A stretch of DNA of 64,000 nt from Streptomyces sp. HmicA12. GTDB lineage: Bacteria; Actinomycetota; Actinomycetes; Streptomycetales; Streptomycetaceae. Below the pieces are notes generated by a model that was not told where the DNA came from, did not search any database, and was given only the letters and a program-made list of their open reading frames with translations. The DNA is taken from NCBI RefSeq assembly GCF_000373565.1, contig NZ_KB891816.1, positions 28,201 to 92,200 on the forward strand, written 5' to 3'. This document shows, piece by piece, positions 28,776 to 37,415 of the stretch. The first letter of the stretch is position 1. Each line of letters begins with the position of its first letter. A program made the position numbers and the translations under genes.

Positions 28776-29468
28776 CTAGATCTTCTGGGCGGCGGCGTCG
28801 TCCTCGTCGCAGGACAGCCGGGCGGCCTGCCGGGCGAGGGCCGAGTCGGCGGACCGGTCGAGGGGCTCGTCGCAGGCGAGGATCCCGCCGAGGTCGACCG
28901 TCCAGCCGCGGGCCCGGCCCGTGGTGGAGCGGCCGTCGGCGCAGGTGTGACGGAAGGTACCGGTCACTTCCCGGACGCCCGCGTACAGGACGTCGCGCGC
29001 GGCTCCGCCGGCCTCGGTGATGTTGCTGTCGAGGGCCGGGGGCTTCTGGTGCACGTCGGTGAAGCTCCACGTCTCGCCGTCCGCCCGCGCCAGGGTGCGC
29101 GCGTCGGTCTCGATCACGCCGATCTTCTTGCCCAGCGAGAAGAGCACCTCGGCCGCGGGGACGTCGGGACCTTCGCCCGTGACGTCGGGGCGGGGTGTGT
29201 AGACCCGCCGCAGCGCCTTGGTGCGCCTGCCCCCGTCCCTGCCGGTCGCCGTCGCCGCGTCGGAGACCCCGGTCAGCTTGTCGGTCTGCCGGACGCCGGT
29301 CCAGGCGAACGTGCCGTCCGCGCAGGCCCGCGCCTGCGGCGTCCCGCTCGCGGCCGGGTGCTCCTTCGTGCCGTCGGCCCGGCCCGGACCGTCGCTCTCG
29401 CCCCCACCGGAGCAGGCGGTCAGAGCCGCTGCCAGGGCCAGAGCTGTCAGCGCCGTCGCACCTCTCAT
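28776..29468 (-). CDS. Putative lipoprotein of unknown function
   Basis: 230 residues. The signal peptide ends LTAC (Cys19) and is followed by a Gly/Ser/Asp linker. The mature part has a conserved-looking pair CADGTFAW...CADGRSTTG and further cysteines (ILACDEPLD, RLSCDED), so one or two disulfides are likely. No family is recognised. It lies between the orphan SBP gene and typA on the same strand, with 110 bp upstream and its own terminator. Confidence 0.8.
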   Translation of the reverse strand: MRGATALTALALAAALTACSGGGESDGPGRADGTKEHPAASGTPQARACADGTFAWTGVRQTDKLTGVSDAATATGRDGGRRTKALRRVYTPRPDVTGEGPDVPAAEVLFSLGKKIGVIETDARTLARADGETWSFTDVHQKPPALDSNITEAGGAARDVLYAGVREVTGTFRHTCADGRSTTGRARGWTVDLGGILACDEPLDRSADSALARQAARLSCDEDDAAAQKI

Positions 29469-29578
29469 GTGCGGCGTCCCTTCCCCGTCACGCGAACGCC
29501 CGGCGCCCGCGCCTGATCAAGAGGACCAGGATGCGGAGCCGGGCGGCCGGTGTCGCGGAGTTGAGCCGGTTCAGAGGT

Positions 29579-31906
29579 TCAGTCGTCCGAGGCGGGCGAC
29601 GGGGACGCCTTCGCGCCGCGCTTCAGGTAGCCGATGTCCTCGTAGGCCGGGTCCTGGAAGCCGAAGGCGCCGGCGTTGACGACGTTCGGGCGGGCCGCGA
29701 CCAGCTCGGGCCGCTGGTAGAGCGGGATGGAGCCGGCCGCCGCCCAGATGCGGGAGTCGGCCTCCTTCACCAGGGAGCGCTCCTCGCCCTCGTCGAGCTC
29801 GCCGATGGCCTGGTCGAAGAGCTGGTCGATCTGGTCGGTGCCGACCCGGGTGTAGTTCTGCTCGACGGTGAGCGAGCCGTCGGCGGCCGGGATCGGCTTG
29901 GCGTAGATCGGGCGGGCGTCGGTGGCCGGGTAGGCGGAGGCGGGCCACGAGTACAGCGCCAGGTCGTACTCGCCGGACGCGATGTGGTCCTTGAAGTAGC
30001 TCTCGTCGTCGACCTTCATGATGTCGGTGCGGACGCCGATCTTCTCCAGCATCTGCGTGATCCGGTCGGCGACCGAGCGCAGCTGCTCGGAGCCCGCGCC
30101 GGAGGGCAGGACGAAGCGCAGCGTGAGCGGCTTGCCGTCCTTGGCGAGCGGGCCCGCGGCGGCGGCCTTGGCCGGGGCGGCCGTGCCCTTCGGTGCGTAC
30201 GCGCCGGGGGCTCCGCCGTGCTTCACGTACCGCTTGGCGTCGCTGCTGAGCCCTTCGGCCGCGTGGTCGCTGCCGTGCTTGCGCTTCTCCTTGTCGGCCG
30301 TGCGCAGCTTCACCGCGTCGGCCTGGTGGAGCAGGGCGGCGTACTGGGCGGCGGCGACGGGGCCCGGACCGAGCAGCAGCGGCGGCGCGTCGGCGCCGGG
30401 CTTCTGGTCGTCGCCCTGCTTCCCGTCGTCCTCGCCGACGATGTACGTGCCGTCGCCGTCGTCCTCCTTGCCGGAGGCGGAGTCGGCCTCGCCGCCCGCC
30501 GTCCGCTCCTTCTCCTTCTCCTTGTCCTTCTCCTTCTTCTCCAGCGGGCCGCCGGGTACCCAGCCCGCCTCCGCGAGGAGCGCCTGCGCCTGCGCGGTGT
30601 CCTGGCCGCCGAGCGCGTCGCTGTTGTCGGCGTACGCCTCCTGGCCGGCCAGCGCGAGGTGGTTGTCGACGGTGGTGACCGGCAGGCCGAGCGGCTTGAG
30701 AACCGTTTCTGCAAGCTGGGTGCGGTCGATGGCGCGCGCGACGGCCTGCCGGACGCGCTCGTCGGCGAGGGGGCCCTCGGCACCGTTCAGCGCGAGCTGC
30801 GTGTAGGCCGGTTCGAGCGACTTGCGGACGACGAAGCCGCGCAGGTTCTCCTGCTGTTTCGCGTACTTCTTGACGGCCTTACGGGTCTTGGCGCGCGCCC
30901 GGATCTCCTCCTCGGCGGCGTCCTCGTCCTCGCTGTGCGCGATCGCCCAGGAGCGCAGCGCCTTGCCCGGGGTGAGCGCGGCACCCGGGCCGTGCGTGAG
31001 CGGGCCCGAGGTGCCCCGGTCGCGGGCGGCGTACGCGATGCGGTCGGCGCCGCCGACGTCCAGGTCGGCGAGGTCGAGCCGGCCGTCGGCGAGGGCCGCG
31101 GCCCGCTTGTCGCGCGGCACGGCGCTCAGCACCAGCTTGTCGAGCTTGGCGGGGCTGCCCCACCAGCGCGGGTTGCGCTTGAGCGAGACCGTTCCGGCGT
31201 CCCGGTCGATCGCGTCGATGGCGAAGGGGCCCGCGGTGTTCTTGAGCCCCCGCCGCGCGCCGTCGTTGAAGTGGTCCGGGGTCCCCATGACGTCCTTGGG
31301 GTACAGCGGCGAGAAGAGCGCCTTCCAGTCCGCGTACGGCTTCGAGAACGTGACCCGCACTTCGAGGTCGTTCGCGCCGCGCTCGATCTTCTCGATGCGG
31401 TCGTAGCCGGCGTTGTGCGCGGTCCAGTACGCGCTGTCCTTGCCGGACAGGGCGCGCCACTGGGCCGCGAAGTCGGGGGCGCCGATCTCGCGGCCGTCGC
31501 TCCAGACGGCCTGCTGGTTCAGCTTGTACAGGACGACCTGCTTCGGCTCGGTCTCGACGACCTCGGCCTTCTCCAGGTAGTCGGGGTCGGCCTGCGGGCG
31601 GCCCTGCGCGTCGAGCCGGAACATCGACGGGAGCACGGCGCCGGTGACCCGGCCGGTGCTCGCGTCGGCGTCCGCCTGGAACGCGTTGAGGGTCCGCGGC
31701 AGGGCGTCGACGGCCCAGCGCAGGGTGCCGCCGTCCTGGATCCGGTCGCGGGCGGCGGGCGCGATGTCCTGTCCGGCGGAGGGCTTGCCGGCCTCGTCGT
31801 CACCGGAGCCGCACCCCGCGAGCGCGGTCACGGCCAGGGCGCCGCTCACGAGGAACGCGGCTGACCGTACGGCGGGTCCTGGACGCCTGGGGGTGTGGGG
31901 CTTCAC
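29579..31906 (-). CDS. Orphan SBP family 5 lipoprotein with charged insertion
   Basis: 775 residues from GTG 31906, chosen for the signal peptide it creates (KPHTPRRPGPAVRSAAFLV..., lipobox LAGC, Cys32) and GGAGG 11 nt upstream. The open frame runs ~220 codons further upstream without coding features. The protein is a family 5 peptide-binding type but is ~230 residues longer than usual. The extra length is mostly a Lys/Glu/Asp-rich, low-complexity stretch (EKKEKDKEKEKE) plus an Ala/Gly segment inserted before the second lobe. No permease or ATPase genes adjoin it. It may serve another importer or, like mycobacterial LpqW-type proteins, have a non-transport role. Confidence 0.85.
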   Translation of the reverse strand: MKPHTPRRPGPAVRSAAFLVSGALAVTALAGCGSGDDEAGKPSAGQDIAPAARDRIQDGGTLRWAVDALPRTLNAFQADADASTGRVTGAVLPSMFRLDAQGRPQADPDYLEKAEVVETEPKQVVLYKLNQQAVWSDGREIGAPDFAAQWRALSGKDSAYWTAHNAGYDRIEKIERGANDLEVRVTFSKPYADWKALFSPLYPKDVMGTPDHFNDGARRGLKNTAGPFAIDAIDRDAGTVSLKRNPRWWGSPAKLDKLVLSAVPRDKRAAALADGRLDLADLDVGGADRIAYAARDRGTSGPLTHGPGAALTPGKALRSWAIAHSEDEDAAEEEIRARAKTRKAVKKYAKQQENLRGFVVRKSLEPAYTQLALNGAEGPLADERVRQAVARAIDRTQLAETVLKPLGLPVTTVDNHLALAGQEAYADNSDALGGQDTAQAQALLAEAGWVPGGPLEKKEKDKEKEKERTAGGEADSASGKEDDGDGTYIVGEDDGKQGDDQKPGADAPPLLLGPGPVAAAQYAALLHQADAVKLRTADKEKRKHGSDHAAEGLSSDAKRYVKHGGAPGAYAPKGTAAPAKAAAAGPLAKDGKPLTLRFVLPSGAGSEQLRSVADRITQMLEKIGVRTDIMKVDDESYFKDHIASGEYDLALYSWPASAYPATDARPIYAKPIPAADGSLTVEQNYTRVGTDQIDQLFDQAIGELDEGEERSLVKEADSRIWAAAGSIPLYQRPELVAARPNVVNAGAFGFQDPAYEDIGYLKRGAKASPSPASDD

Positions 31907-32285
31907 GGGTACCTGTACCTCCGGTGCGGGCCGGTTGATCACGTTTGGCGGTATATGTCGCTGATCACATCTATCGACCCACTGAAGGGGATGGGGGTGC
32001 GTACGCGCGGGAGACACGGCGACACGCCCGGGAAGCCCACTCGTGCGGCCCAATCGACGGGCCTTTGCGCGTGCCGGGTGCGCTTGTTTCGCGGGTGCAG
32101 GTCTCGTCGTGGTTGCTCGCAGCCGCCCACGGACAGGTCCACTCCTCCCCCGGGGCGCAAACAGGGGGCGCACACCAGTCCGCGCCCCGGCAATCCGGCC
32201 CGCTCCCTTCACAACGGCAATGTGACGCGCGACACTCGCAGGCGCATGAGCATCTCCGCCGCACCAGCGGAAGCGAGGGCAAGTC
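31907..32285. other. Divergent promoter region upstream of the orphan SBP
   Basis: No gene is supported in these 379 bp. Close to the SBP gene, TGATCAC occurs twice (31936-31942 and 31963-31969), with CGGTATATGTCGC between them. ATCTATCGACC overlaps the second copy's end and is shared with peptide operon 2's promoter. The right part contains the ribosome site GAGGG for the 95-residue protein. Confidence 0.45.
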
Positions 32286-32573
32286 ATGTCCCTGCACGAC
32301 GACTTGACGGCAGCGACGCGCTGCCTCGACGACCTCACGCGCGCCGTGGGCCGCCTCGAACCACAGCTCGGCGGCGGCCCCGACATCCGGCGCGTACGGG
32401 CCGACGCCGACCACCTGCGCGAAAGCCTGGCCCTGCTGCGCGAGGCCGCCGCCGCGCACGAGAAACCGCGCCGCCCGGAGTACGTACCGGTCCCGGACAC
32501 CCCGTACGACAGCTCCCTGTGGACCGACTCCGACGACGAGGGGCTCGGCGCACGGGACAGGCACGCCCCCTGA
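32286..32573 (+). CDS. Small acidic hypothetical protein
   Basis: 95 residues with no membrane segment or signal. The first ~70 residues are helical and may form a short coiled coil (DLTAATRCLDDLTRAVGRL; DADHLRESLALLREA). The tail is acidic and Pro-rich (DTPYDSSLWTDSDDE). GAGGG lies 8 nt before the ATG. It is 43 bp ahead of the cytochrome b subunit gene and possibly co-transcribed. Function unknown. Confidence 0.7.
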   Translation: MSLHDDLTAATRCLDDLTRAVGRLEPQLGGGPDIRRVRADADHLRESLALLREAAAAHEKPRRPEYVPVPDTPYDSSLWTDSDDEGLGARDRHAP

Positions 32574-32616
32574 CGCATCCCCGGCTACGTTCCTGATCCT
32601 TCGAGCGGAGGCTTCG

Positions 32617-33456
32617 TTGGCCACCGGCACGGAACCCACCAGTACCGAACCCCATCCCGAGAGCGGCACCGGCGTCCGGGGCAGGACGCGGGCCGCGATC
32701 GCCGCGCCGCACCTGCGCACGGACCGCTGGTGGCTGGCCCCGGCGGCGACCGCCGCCGGCCTGTTCGCCTTCGTCGTCTACTCGACGTGGCGGGCCTTCG
32801 CGAACGCGGACTACTACGCGGCCCCGTACGTCTCTCCGTTCTACTCGCCGTGCCTCGCGGAGAACTGCGAACCGATGCGGCACGGCCCCAACTGGGAGAT
32901 CTTCGGGGGCTGGTGGGGCCTGTCCCCCGCCCTGCTCATCCTGATCTTCCCGCTGGGCTTCCGGCTGACCTGCTACTACTACCGCAAGGCCTACTACCGC
33001 GGCTTCTGGGCGTCGCCGCCGGCCTGCGCGGTGGCCGAGCCGCACAAGAAGTACAGCGGTGAGACGCGGTTCCCGCTGATCCTGCAGAACATCCACCGGT
33101 ACTTCTTCTACGCGGCCGTGCTCGTCGCCTGCATCCTGACCTACGACACGGTCCTCTCGTTCCGCGACGAGAACTACGCGTGGGGCCACATGGGCCTCGG
33201 CACCCTCGTGTTCCTGCTCAACATCGCGCTGATCTGGGCGTACACGATCTCCTGCCACTCGTGCCGGCACATCATCGGCGGCCGCCTCAAGCACTTCTCG
33301 AAACACCCGGTGCGCTATCGCCTCTGGGGCTGGGTCGGGAAACTGAACGCCCGTCACATGCTGCTCGCCTGGGCCTCGTTGGTGAGCGTCGCGCTCGCCG
33401 ACTTCTACGTGTACCTGGTCGCTTCCGGCGCCTTCGACGATCCGCGGTTCTTCTAA
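32617..33456 (+). CDS. Succinate dehydrogenase/fumarate reductase cytochrome b-type subunit
   Basis: 279 residues from a TTG start at 32617, with GGAGG six bases upstream. There are about five membrane spans. Conserved histidines suited to haem ligation occur in the spans (ILQNIHRYFFY; YAWGHMGLG; KLNARHMLLAWASL). The segment SCHSCRHIIGG has a CxxC pair. It should anchor the SdhA/SdhB subunits and pass electrons to or from menaquinone. No separate SdhD is encoded, so a single fused anchor is likely. It ends 16 bp before the flavoprotein gene. Confidence 0.85.
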   Translation: MATGTEPTSTEPHPESGTGVRGRTRAAIAAPHLRTDRWWLAPAATAAGLFAFVVYSTWRAFANADYYAAPYVSPFYSPCLAENCEPMRHGPNWEIFGGWWGLSPALLILIFPLGFRLTCYYYRKAYYRGFWASPPACAVAEPHKKYSGETRFPLILQNIHRYFFYAAVLVACILTYDTVLSFRDENYAWGHMGLGTLVFLLNIALIWAYTISCHSCRHIIGGRLKHFSKHPVRYRLWGWVGKLNARHMLLAWASLVSVALADFYVYLVASGAFDDPRFF

Positions 33457-33472
33457 TGGTTGGGGCCTTGTG

Positions 33473-35407
33473 ATGAGTGTGGTGGAGCGACAGCAGTGGG
33501 ATGTTGTCGTGGTGGGCGCCGGGGGCGCCGGGCTGCGGGCCGCGATCGAGGCGCGCGAGCGCGGCGCGCGTACGGCGGTGATCTGCAAGTCCCTGTTCGG
33601 CAAGGCCCACACGGTGATGGCGGAGGGCGGCATCGCGGCCGCCATGGGCAATGTGAACTCCGGGGACAACTGGCAGGTCCACTTCCGCGACACGATGCGC
33701 GGCGGCAAGTTCCTCAACCAGTGGCGGATGGCGGAACTGCACGCGAAGGAGGCCCCGGACCGGGTCTGGGAACTGGAGACCTGGGGCGCGCTCTTCGACC
33801 GCACGAAGGACGGCCGGATCTCGCAGCGCAACTTCGGCGGCCACGAGTACCCGCGGCTCGCGCACGTCGGTGACCGTACGGGCCTCGAACTGATCCGCAC
33901 CCTCCAGCAGAAGATCGTGTCGCTGCAGCAGGAGGACATGAAGGAGTTCGGGGACTACGAGGCACGCCTGAAGGTCTTTCAGGAGTGCACCGTCACACGG
34001 GTGTTGAAGGACGAGGACGGCGAGCGGGTCTCCGGCGCCTTCTGCTACGACCGCGAGAGCGGCCGCTTCTTCGTCCTGGAGGCGCCGAGCGTCGTCCTGG
34101 CGACCGGCGGCATCGGCAAGTCCTTCAAGGTGACGTCGAACTCGTGGGAGTACACGGGCGACGGGCACGCGCTGGCCCTGCTGGCCGGGGCGCCGCTGCT
34201 CAACATGGAGTTCGTGCAGTTCCACCCGACGGGCATGGTCTGGCCGCCGTCGGTGAAGGGCATCCTCGTCACGGAGTCGGTGCGCGGCGACGGCGGGGTG
34301 CTCAGGAACTCCGAGGGCAAGCGGTTCATGTTCGACTACGTCCCCGACGTCTTCAAGGAGAAGTACGCGGAGTCGGAGGCCGAGGGCGACCGCTGGTACG
34401 ACGACCCCGACAACAACCGGCGCCCGCCGGAGCTGCTGCCGCGCGACGAGGTGGCCCGCGCCATCAACGCCGAGGTGAAGGCCGGGCGCGGATCACCGCA
34501 CGGCGGCGTCTTCCTGGACGTGTCCACGCGCATGCCCGCCGAGGTCGTCCGGCGCCGACTGCCGTCCATGTACCACCAGTTCAAGGAGCTGGCGGACGTC
34601 GACATCACGGCCGAGCCGATGGAGGTCGGGCCGACCTGTCACTACGTGATGGGCGGCATCGCCGTCGACTCGGACACCGCTGCCGCCCGCGGCGTGCCGG
34701 GTCTGTACGCGGCCGGCGAGGTGGCCGGCGGGATGCACGGCTCCAACCGGCTCGGCGGGAACTCGCTCTCCGACCTGCTGGTGTTCGGGCGCCGGGCCGG
34801 GCTGCACGCGGCGGCGTACGCGCAAGGGCTCACCGCGCGCCCGGCCGTGGCCGAGATCCAGGTCGACACGGCGGCGGCCGAGGCGCTGCGCCCCTTCTCG
34901 GCGGAGGGCCACGAGGAGGGCACCGTCCCCGAGAACCCGTACACGCTCCATCAGGAGCTCCAGCAGACGATGAACGACCTGGTCGGCATCATCCGCCGCG
35001 AGCACGAGATGGAGCAGGCGCTGCGCAAGCTCGCGGACCTGCGGGTGCGGGCGCGACGGGCCGGGGTCGAGGGGCACCGGCAGTTCAACCCGGGCTGGCA
35101 CCTCGCGCTCGACCTGCGCAACATGCTCCTGGTCAGCGAGTGCGTCGCGCGCGCCGCCCTGGAGCGTACGGAGTCGCGCGGCGGCCACACCCGTGAGGAC
35201 CACGGGGCGATGGACCGCGAGTGGCGCCGGGTGAACCTGCTGTGCCAACTCCGGGATCCCACCGGCGGGTTGGCGGCCACCGATCCGGTGCGCGGCCAGA
35301 TCAGCCTCGTACGGGAAGAGACCGAACCCGTCCGTCCCGACCTGCTCGCCCTCTTCGAGAAGGAGGAACTGGTGAAGTACCTGGCCGACGAGGAGCTGTT
35401 CGAGTGA
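33473..35407 (+). CDS. sdhA: Succinate dehydrogenase/fumarate reductase flavoprotein subunit
   Basis: 644 residues. The FAD-binding Rossmann motif VVVGAGGAGLRAA is at residues 12-24, and covalent FAD would be carried by H46 in KAHTVMAEGG. Substrate-binding segments HPTG, CHYVMGGI and HGSNRLGGNSL are present. The C-terminal helical domain and the acidic tail fit the family. ATG 33473 follows directly on a GTG, so the start is uncertain by one codon. The stop overlaps the SdhB start (GTGA). This appears to be the second Sdh/Frd set known in Streptomyces near bldK; the direction in vivo cannot be told. Confidence 0.93.
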   Translation: MSVVERQQWDVVVVGAGGAGLRAAIEARERGARTAVICKSLFGKAHTVMAEGGIAAAMGNVNSGDNWQVHFRDTMRGGKFLNQWRMAELHAKEAPDRVWELETWGALFDRTKDGRISQRNFGGHEYPRLAHVGDRTGLELIRTLQQKIVSLQQEDMKEFGDYEARLKVFQECTVTRVLKDEDGERVSGAFCYDRESGRFFVLEAPSVVLATGGIGKSFKVTSNSWEYTGDGHALALLAGAPLLNMEFVQFHPTGMVWPPSVKGILVTESVRGDGGVLRNSEGKRFMFDYVPDVFKEKYAESEAEGDRWYDDPDNNRRPPELLPRDEVARAINAEVKAGRGSPHGGVFLDVSTRMPAEVVRRRLPSMYHQFKELADVDITAEPMEVGPTCHYVMGGIAVDSDTAAARGVPGLYAAGEVAGGMHGSNRLGGNSLSDLLVFGRRAGLHAAAYAQGLTARPAVAEIQVDTAAAEALRPFSAEGHEEGTVPENPYTLHQELQQTMNDLVGIIRREHEMEQALRKLADLRVRARRAGVEGHRQFNPGWHLALDLRNMLLVSECVARAALERTESRGGHTREDHGAMDREWRRVNLLCQLRDPTGGLAATDPVRGQISLVREETEPVRPDLLALFEKEELVKYLADEELFE

Positions 35408-36177
35408 GCGACGCCTATGACGCGCACTTCAAGGTGTGGCGCGGGGACACCGGGGGCGGCGGCCTGGAGGACTTCGAGGTCGAGGTGAACGAGGGCGAGG
35501 TGGTCCTCGACATCATCCACAGGCTGCAGGCGACTCAGGCTCCCGACCTGGCGGTTCGCTGGAACTGCAAGGCGGGCAAGTGCGGTTCGTGCTCCGCCGA
35601 GGTCAACGGACGCCCGCGCCTGATGTGCATGACGCGGATGTCGGTCTTCGACCGCGCGGACACGATCACGGTGACGCCGCTGCGGGCCTTCCCCGTCGTC
35701 CGGGATCTCGTCACCGACGTCGGCTTCAACTACACGAAGGCGCGGGAGGTCCCGGCGTTCGTGCCGCCGACCGATCTCGGGCCCGGCGAGTACCGGATGA
35801 TGCAGGAGGACGTGGACCGCCCGCAGGAGTTCCGCAAGTGCATCGAGTGCTTCCTGTGCCAGGACACCTGCCATGTGGTGCGCGACCACGAGGAGAACAA
35901 GGCGGCGTTCGCGGGCCCGCGTTTCCTGATGCGGGTCGCCGAGCTGGACATGCACCCGCTGGACGCGGCGGCCGAGGGCGGCCTCGACCGCAAGGCCACC
36001 GCGCAGGACGAGCACGGGCTCGGCTACTGCAACATCACCAAGTGCTGCACGGAGGTCTGCCCCGAGGGCATCAAGATCACGGACAACGCGCTGATTCCCT
36101 TGAAGGAAAGGGCGGTTGACCGTAAGTACGACCCGGTGGTGTGGCTGGGCAACAAGATCATGCGCCGGAAGGGCTGA
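35404..36177 (+). CDS. sdhB: Succinate dehydrogenase/fumarate reductase iron-sulfur subunit
   Basis: 257 residues from GTG 35404, overlapping sdhA by 4 nt. The N-terminal plant-type ferredoxin cluster ligands are in CKAGKCGSC and the later LMCMTR. The C-terminal clusters use CIECFLCQDTC and CNITKCCTEVCPEG. It passes electrons between the flavin subunit and the membrane quinone site. It ends the operon, converging with a small membrane protein gene 36 bp away. Confidence 0.94.
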   Translation: MSDAYDAHFKVWRGDTGGGGLEDFEVEVNEGEVVLDIIHRLQATQAPDLAVRWNCKAGKCGSCSAEVNGRPRLMCMTRMSVFDRADTITVTPLRAFPVVRDLVTDVGFNYTKAREVPAFVPPTDLGPGEYRMMQEDVDRPQEFRKCIECFLCQDTCHVVRDHEENKAAFAGPRFLMRVAELDMHPLDAAAEGGLDRKATAQDEHGLGYCNITKCCTEVCPEGIKITDNALIPLKERAVDRKYDPVVWLGNKIMRRKG

Positions 36178-36213
36178 CGGGGCGGACGTTCGGCGCCGGG
36201 CTCCGGGACCGGG

Positions 36214-36510
36214 TCAGGCCTTGGGCGGGCGTTCCGCCGCCAGGAAGAGGCCGATGCCCGCGAACAGGAACAGCAGCCCCGCGAGCGGCAGGCCGCCCCA
36301 GACGTCCTCGGACGACAGCTGGAGGGCGACGGCACCGAAGAACACCACCTGCAACAGCGCGCCCCAGCCCCACATCCGCGGCCGCCGGACCCGGCCGCGC
36401 TGCCACGGAAGCAGCAGGCGCTGACCGGCGATCGCGGCCACGGCCGCGATCACGTAGACGACGGCCGCGGCCGCGCACAGGAGGACGAGAACGAGATCGA
36501 AGGTATCCAC
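36214..36510 (-). CDS. Small membrane protein of unknown function
   Basis: 98 residues from GTG 36510, giving three membrane segments (FDLVLVLLCAAAAVVYVIAAVAA; ALLQVVFFGAVALQL; LPLAGLLFLFAGIGLFLA). No Shine-Dalgarno is seen. A CATAGT hexamer lies 7 nt before the start, so it may be leaderless, though this match is weaker than others in the window. The longer frame to 36612 has no support. Function unknown. Confidence 0.7.
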   Translation of the reverse strand: MDTFDLVLVLLCAAAAVVYVIAAVAAIAGQRLLLPWQRGRVRRPRMWGWGALLQVVFFGAVALQLSSEDVWGGLPLAGLLFLFAGIGLFLAAERPPKA

Positions 36511-36656
36511 GGGTGGGACTATGCCCGTAAACGACTGATTGCTTCCCTGTGTGCGGTGGAACCCGCGGAACGCGTGGTTGACCGGTGGGCGGTACGCGGT
36601 GTCGGATGCCACGCGGACCGTTCACGCGAAGGCCCTCACGGATGCGGAGCAGAGAC

Positions 36657-37361
36657 GTGACCGCGACACCCCGCCTCCTCGGCTCCGGCCGGACCGCCGA
36701 TGTCTACGCCCTCGACGACGCCTGGGTGCTGCGCCGCTACCGCGCAGGGTGGGACACCGGGCGCGAGGCCGACGTCATGGCGTACGTGCACGGCCACGGC
36801 TACCCGGCACCGCGCGTCCGCAGCGACCCGGACCTGCCTCCGGGCGACCTGGTGATGGAGCGGCTCGACGGCCCGACACAGGCCGAGGCGGCGCTGCGCG
36901 GCGACCTCTCCCCTGCGGGCGCGGGCCACGAACTGGCCCTGCTTCTCAGGGCGTTGCACGCACTCCCGCCCCGGCCCTGCGGCCACGTACTCCATCTCGA
37001 CCTGCACCCCGAGAACGTGATCCGCACGGCACGCGGGCCCGTCGTCATCGACTGGGCCAACGCCGAGGAGGGGGCGCCCGCCCTCGACTGGGCGATGTCC
37101 GCGCTGATCCTGGCGGAGGTCGCGGTGACGCCCGGCCGCCCGGAGGCCGAGCCGACCCGGGTGGCGCTCGCGGCGCTGCTCTGCGACCCGCCGCCCGGAG
37201 TGGCCGACGCGCTCGACGAGGCCCACCGCCGGCGCGCCGCCAACCCCAGCCTCGACGCCGGGGAGAAGCGGCGGCTGAGCACGGCGGTGGACCTGACGCG
37301 AACCTACGCCGACGGGGCACGGGACGGGGGGACCTTGCCCCGCTCCCCTCTCGCGACCTAG
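36657..37361 (+). CDS. Aminoglycoside phosphotransferase-family (APH) kinase-like protein
   Basis: 234 residues from GTG 36657 (GGAG 7 nt upstream); ATG 36642 is an alternative. The Brenner motif HLDLHPEN gives catalytic D115 and N120, and IDWANAEEG gives the metal-binding D132. A glycine-rich segment LLGSGRTADVYAL corresponds to the nucleotide-binding loop. These proteins phosphorylate small molecules, and most Streptomyces members are not resistance enzymes. The substrate is unknown. It ends just before the LacI operator. Confidence 0.83.
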   Translation: MTATPRLLGSGRTADVYALDDAWVLRRYRAGWDTGREADVMAYVHGHGYPAPRVRSDPDLPPGDLVMERLDGPTQAEAALRGDLSPAGAGHELALLLRALHALPPRPCGHVLHLDLHPENVIRTARGPVVIDWANAEEGAPALDWAMSALILAEVAVTPGRPEAEPTRVALAALLCDPPPGVADALDEAHRRRAANPSLDAGEKRRLSTAVDLTRTYADGARDGGTLPRSPLAT

Positions 37362-37363
37362 GG

Positions 37364-37377
37364 TGAATGCGCTTTCA
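37364..37377. promoter_or_regulatory. LacI-family operator upstream of its own regulator gene
   Basis: TGAATGCGCTTTCA differs at one base from the symmetric LacI-family consensus TGAAAGCGCTTTCA. It lies 39 bp before the regulator's start. A closely related site occurs in the transporter promoter (40134-40160), so the regulator probably controls both. Confidence 0.7.
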
Positions 37378-37415
37378 TTCCTGCTGTTCACTTCACGCAC
37401 TCGGGGGTCCACCCA

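Noticed and set aside
31907..32578. Upstream extension of the orphan SBP frame by ~220 codons
   Set aside because: It would remove the lipoprotein signal from the amino end; GTG 31906 with GGAGG restores a standard lipobox.
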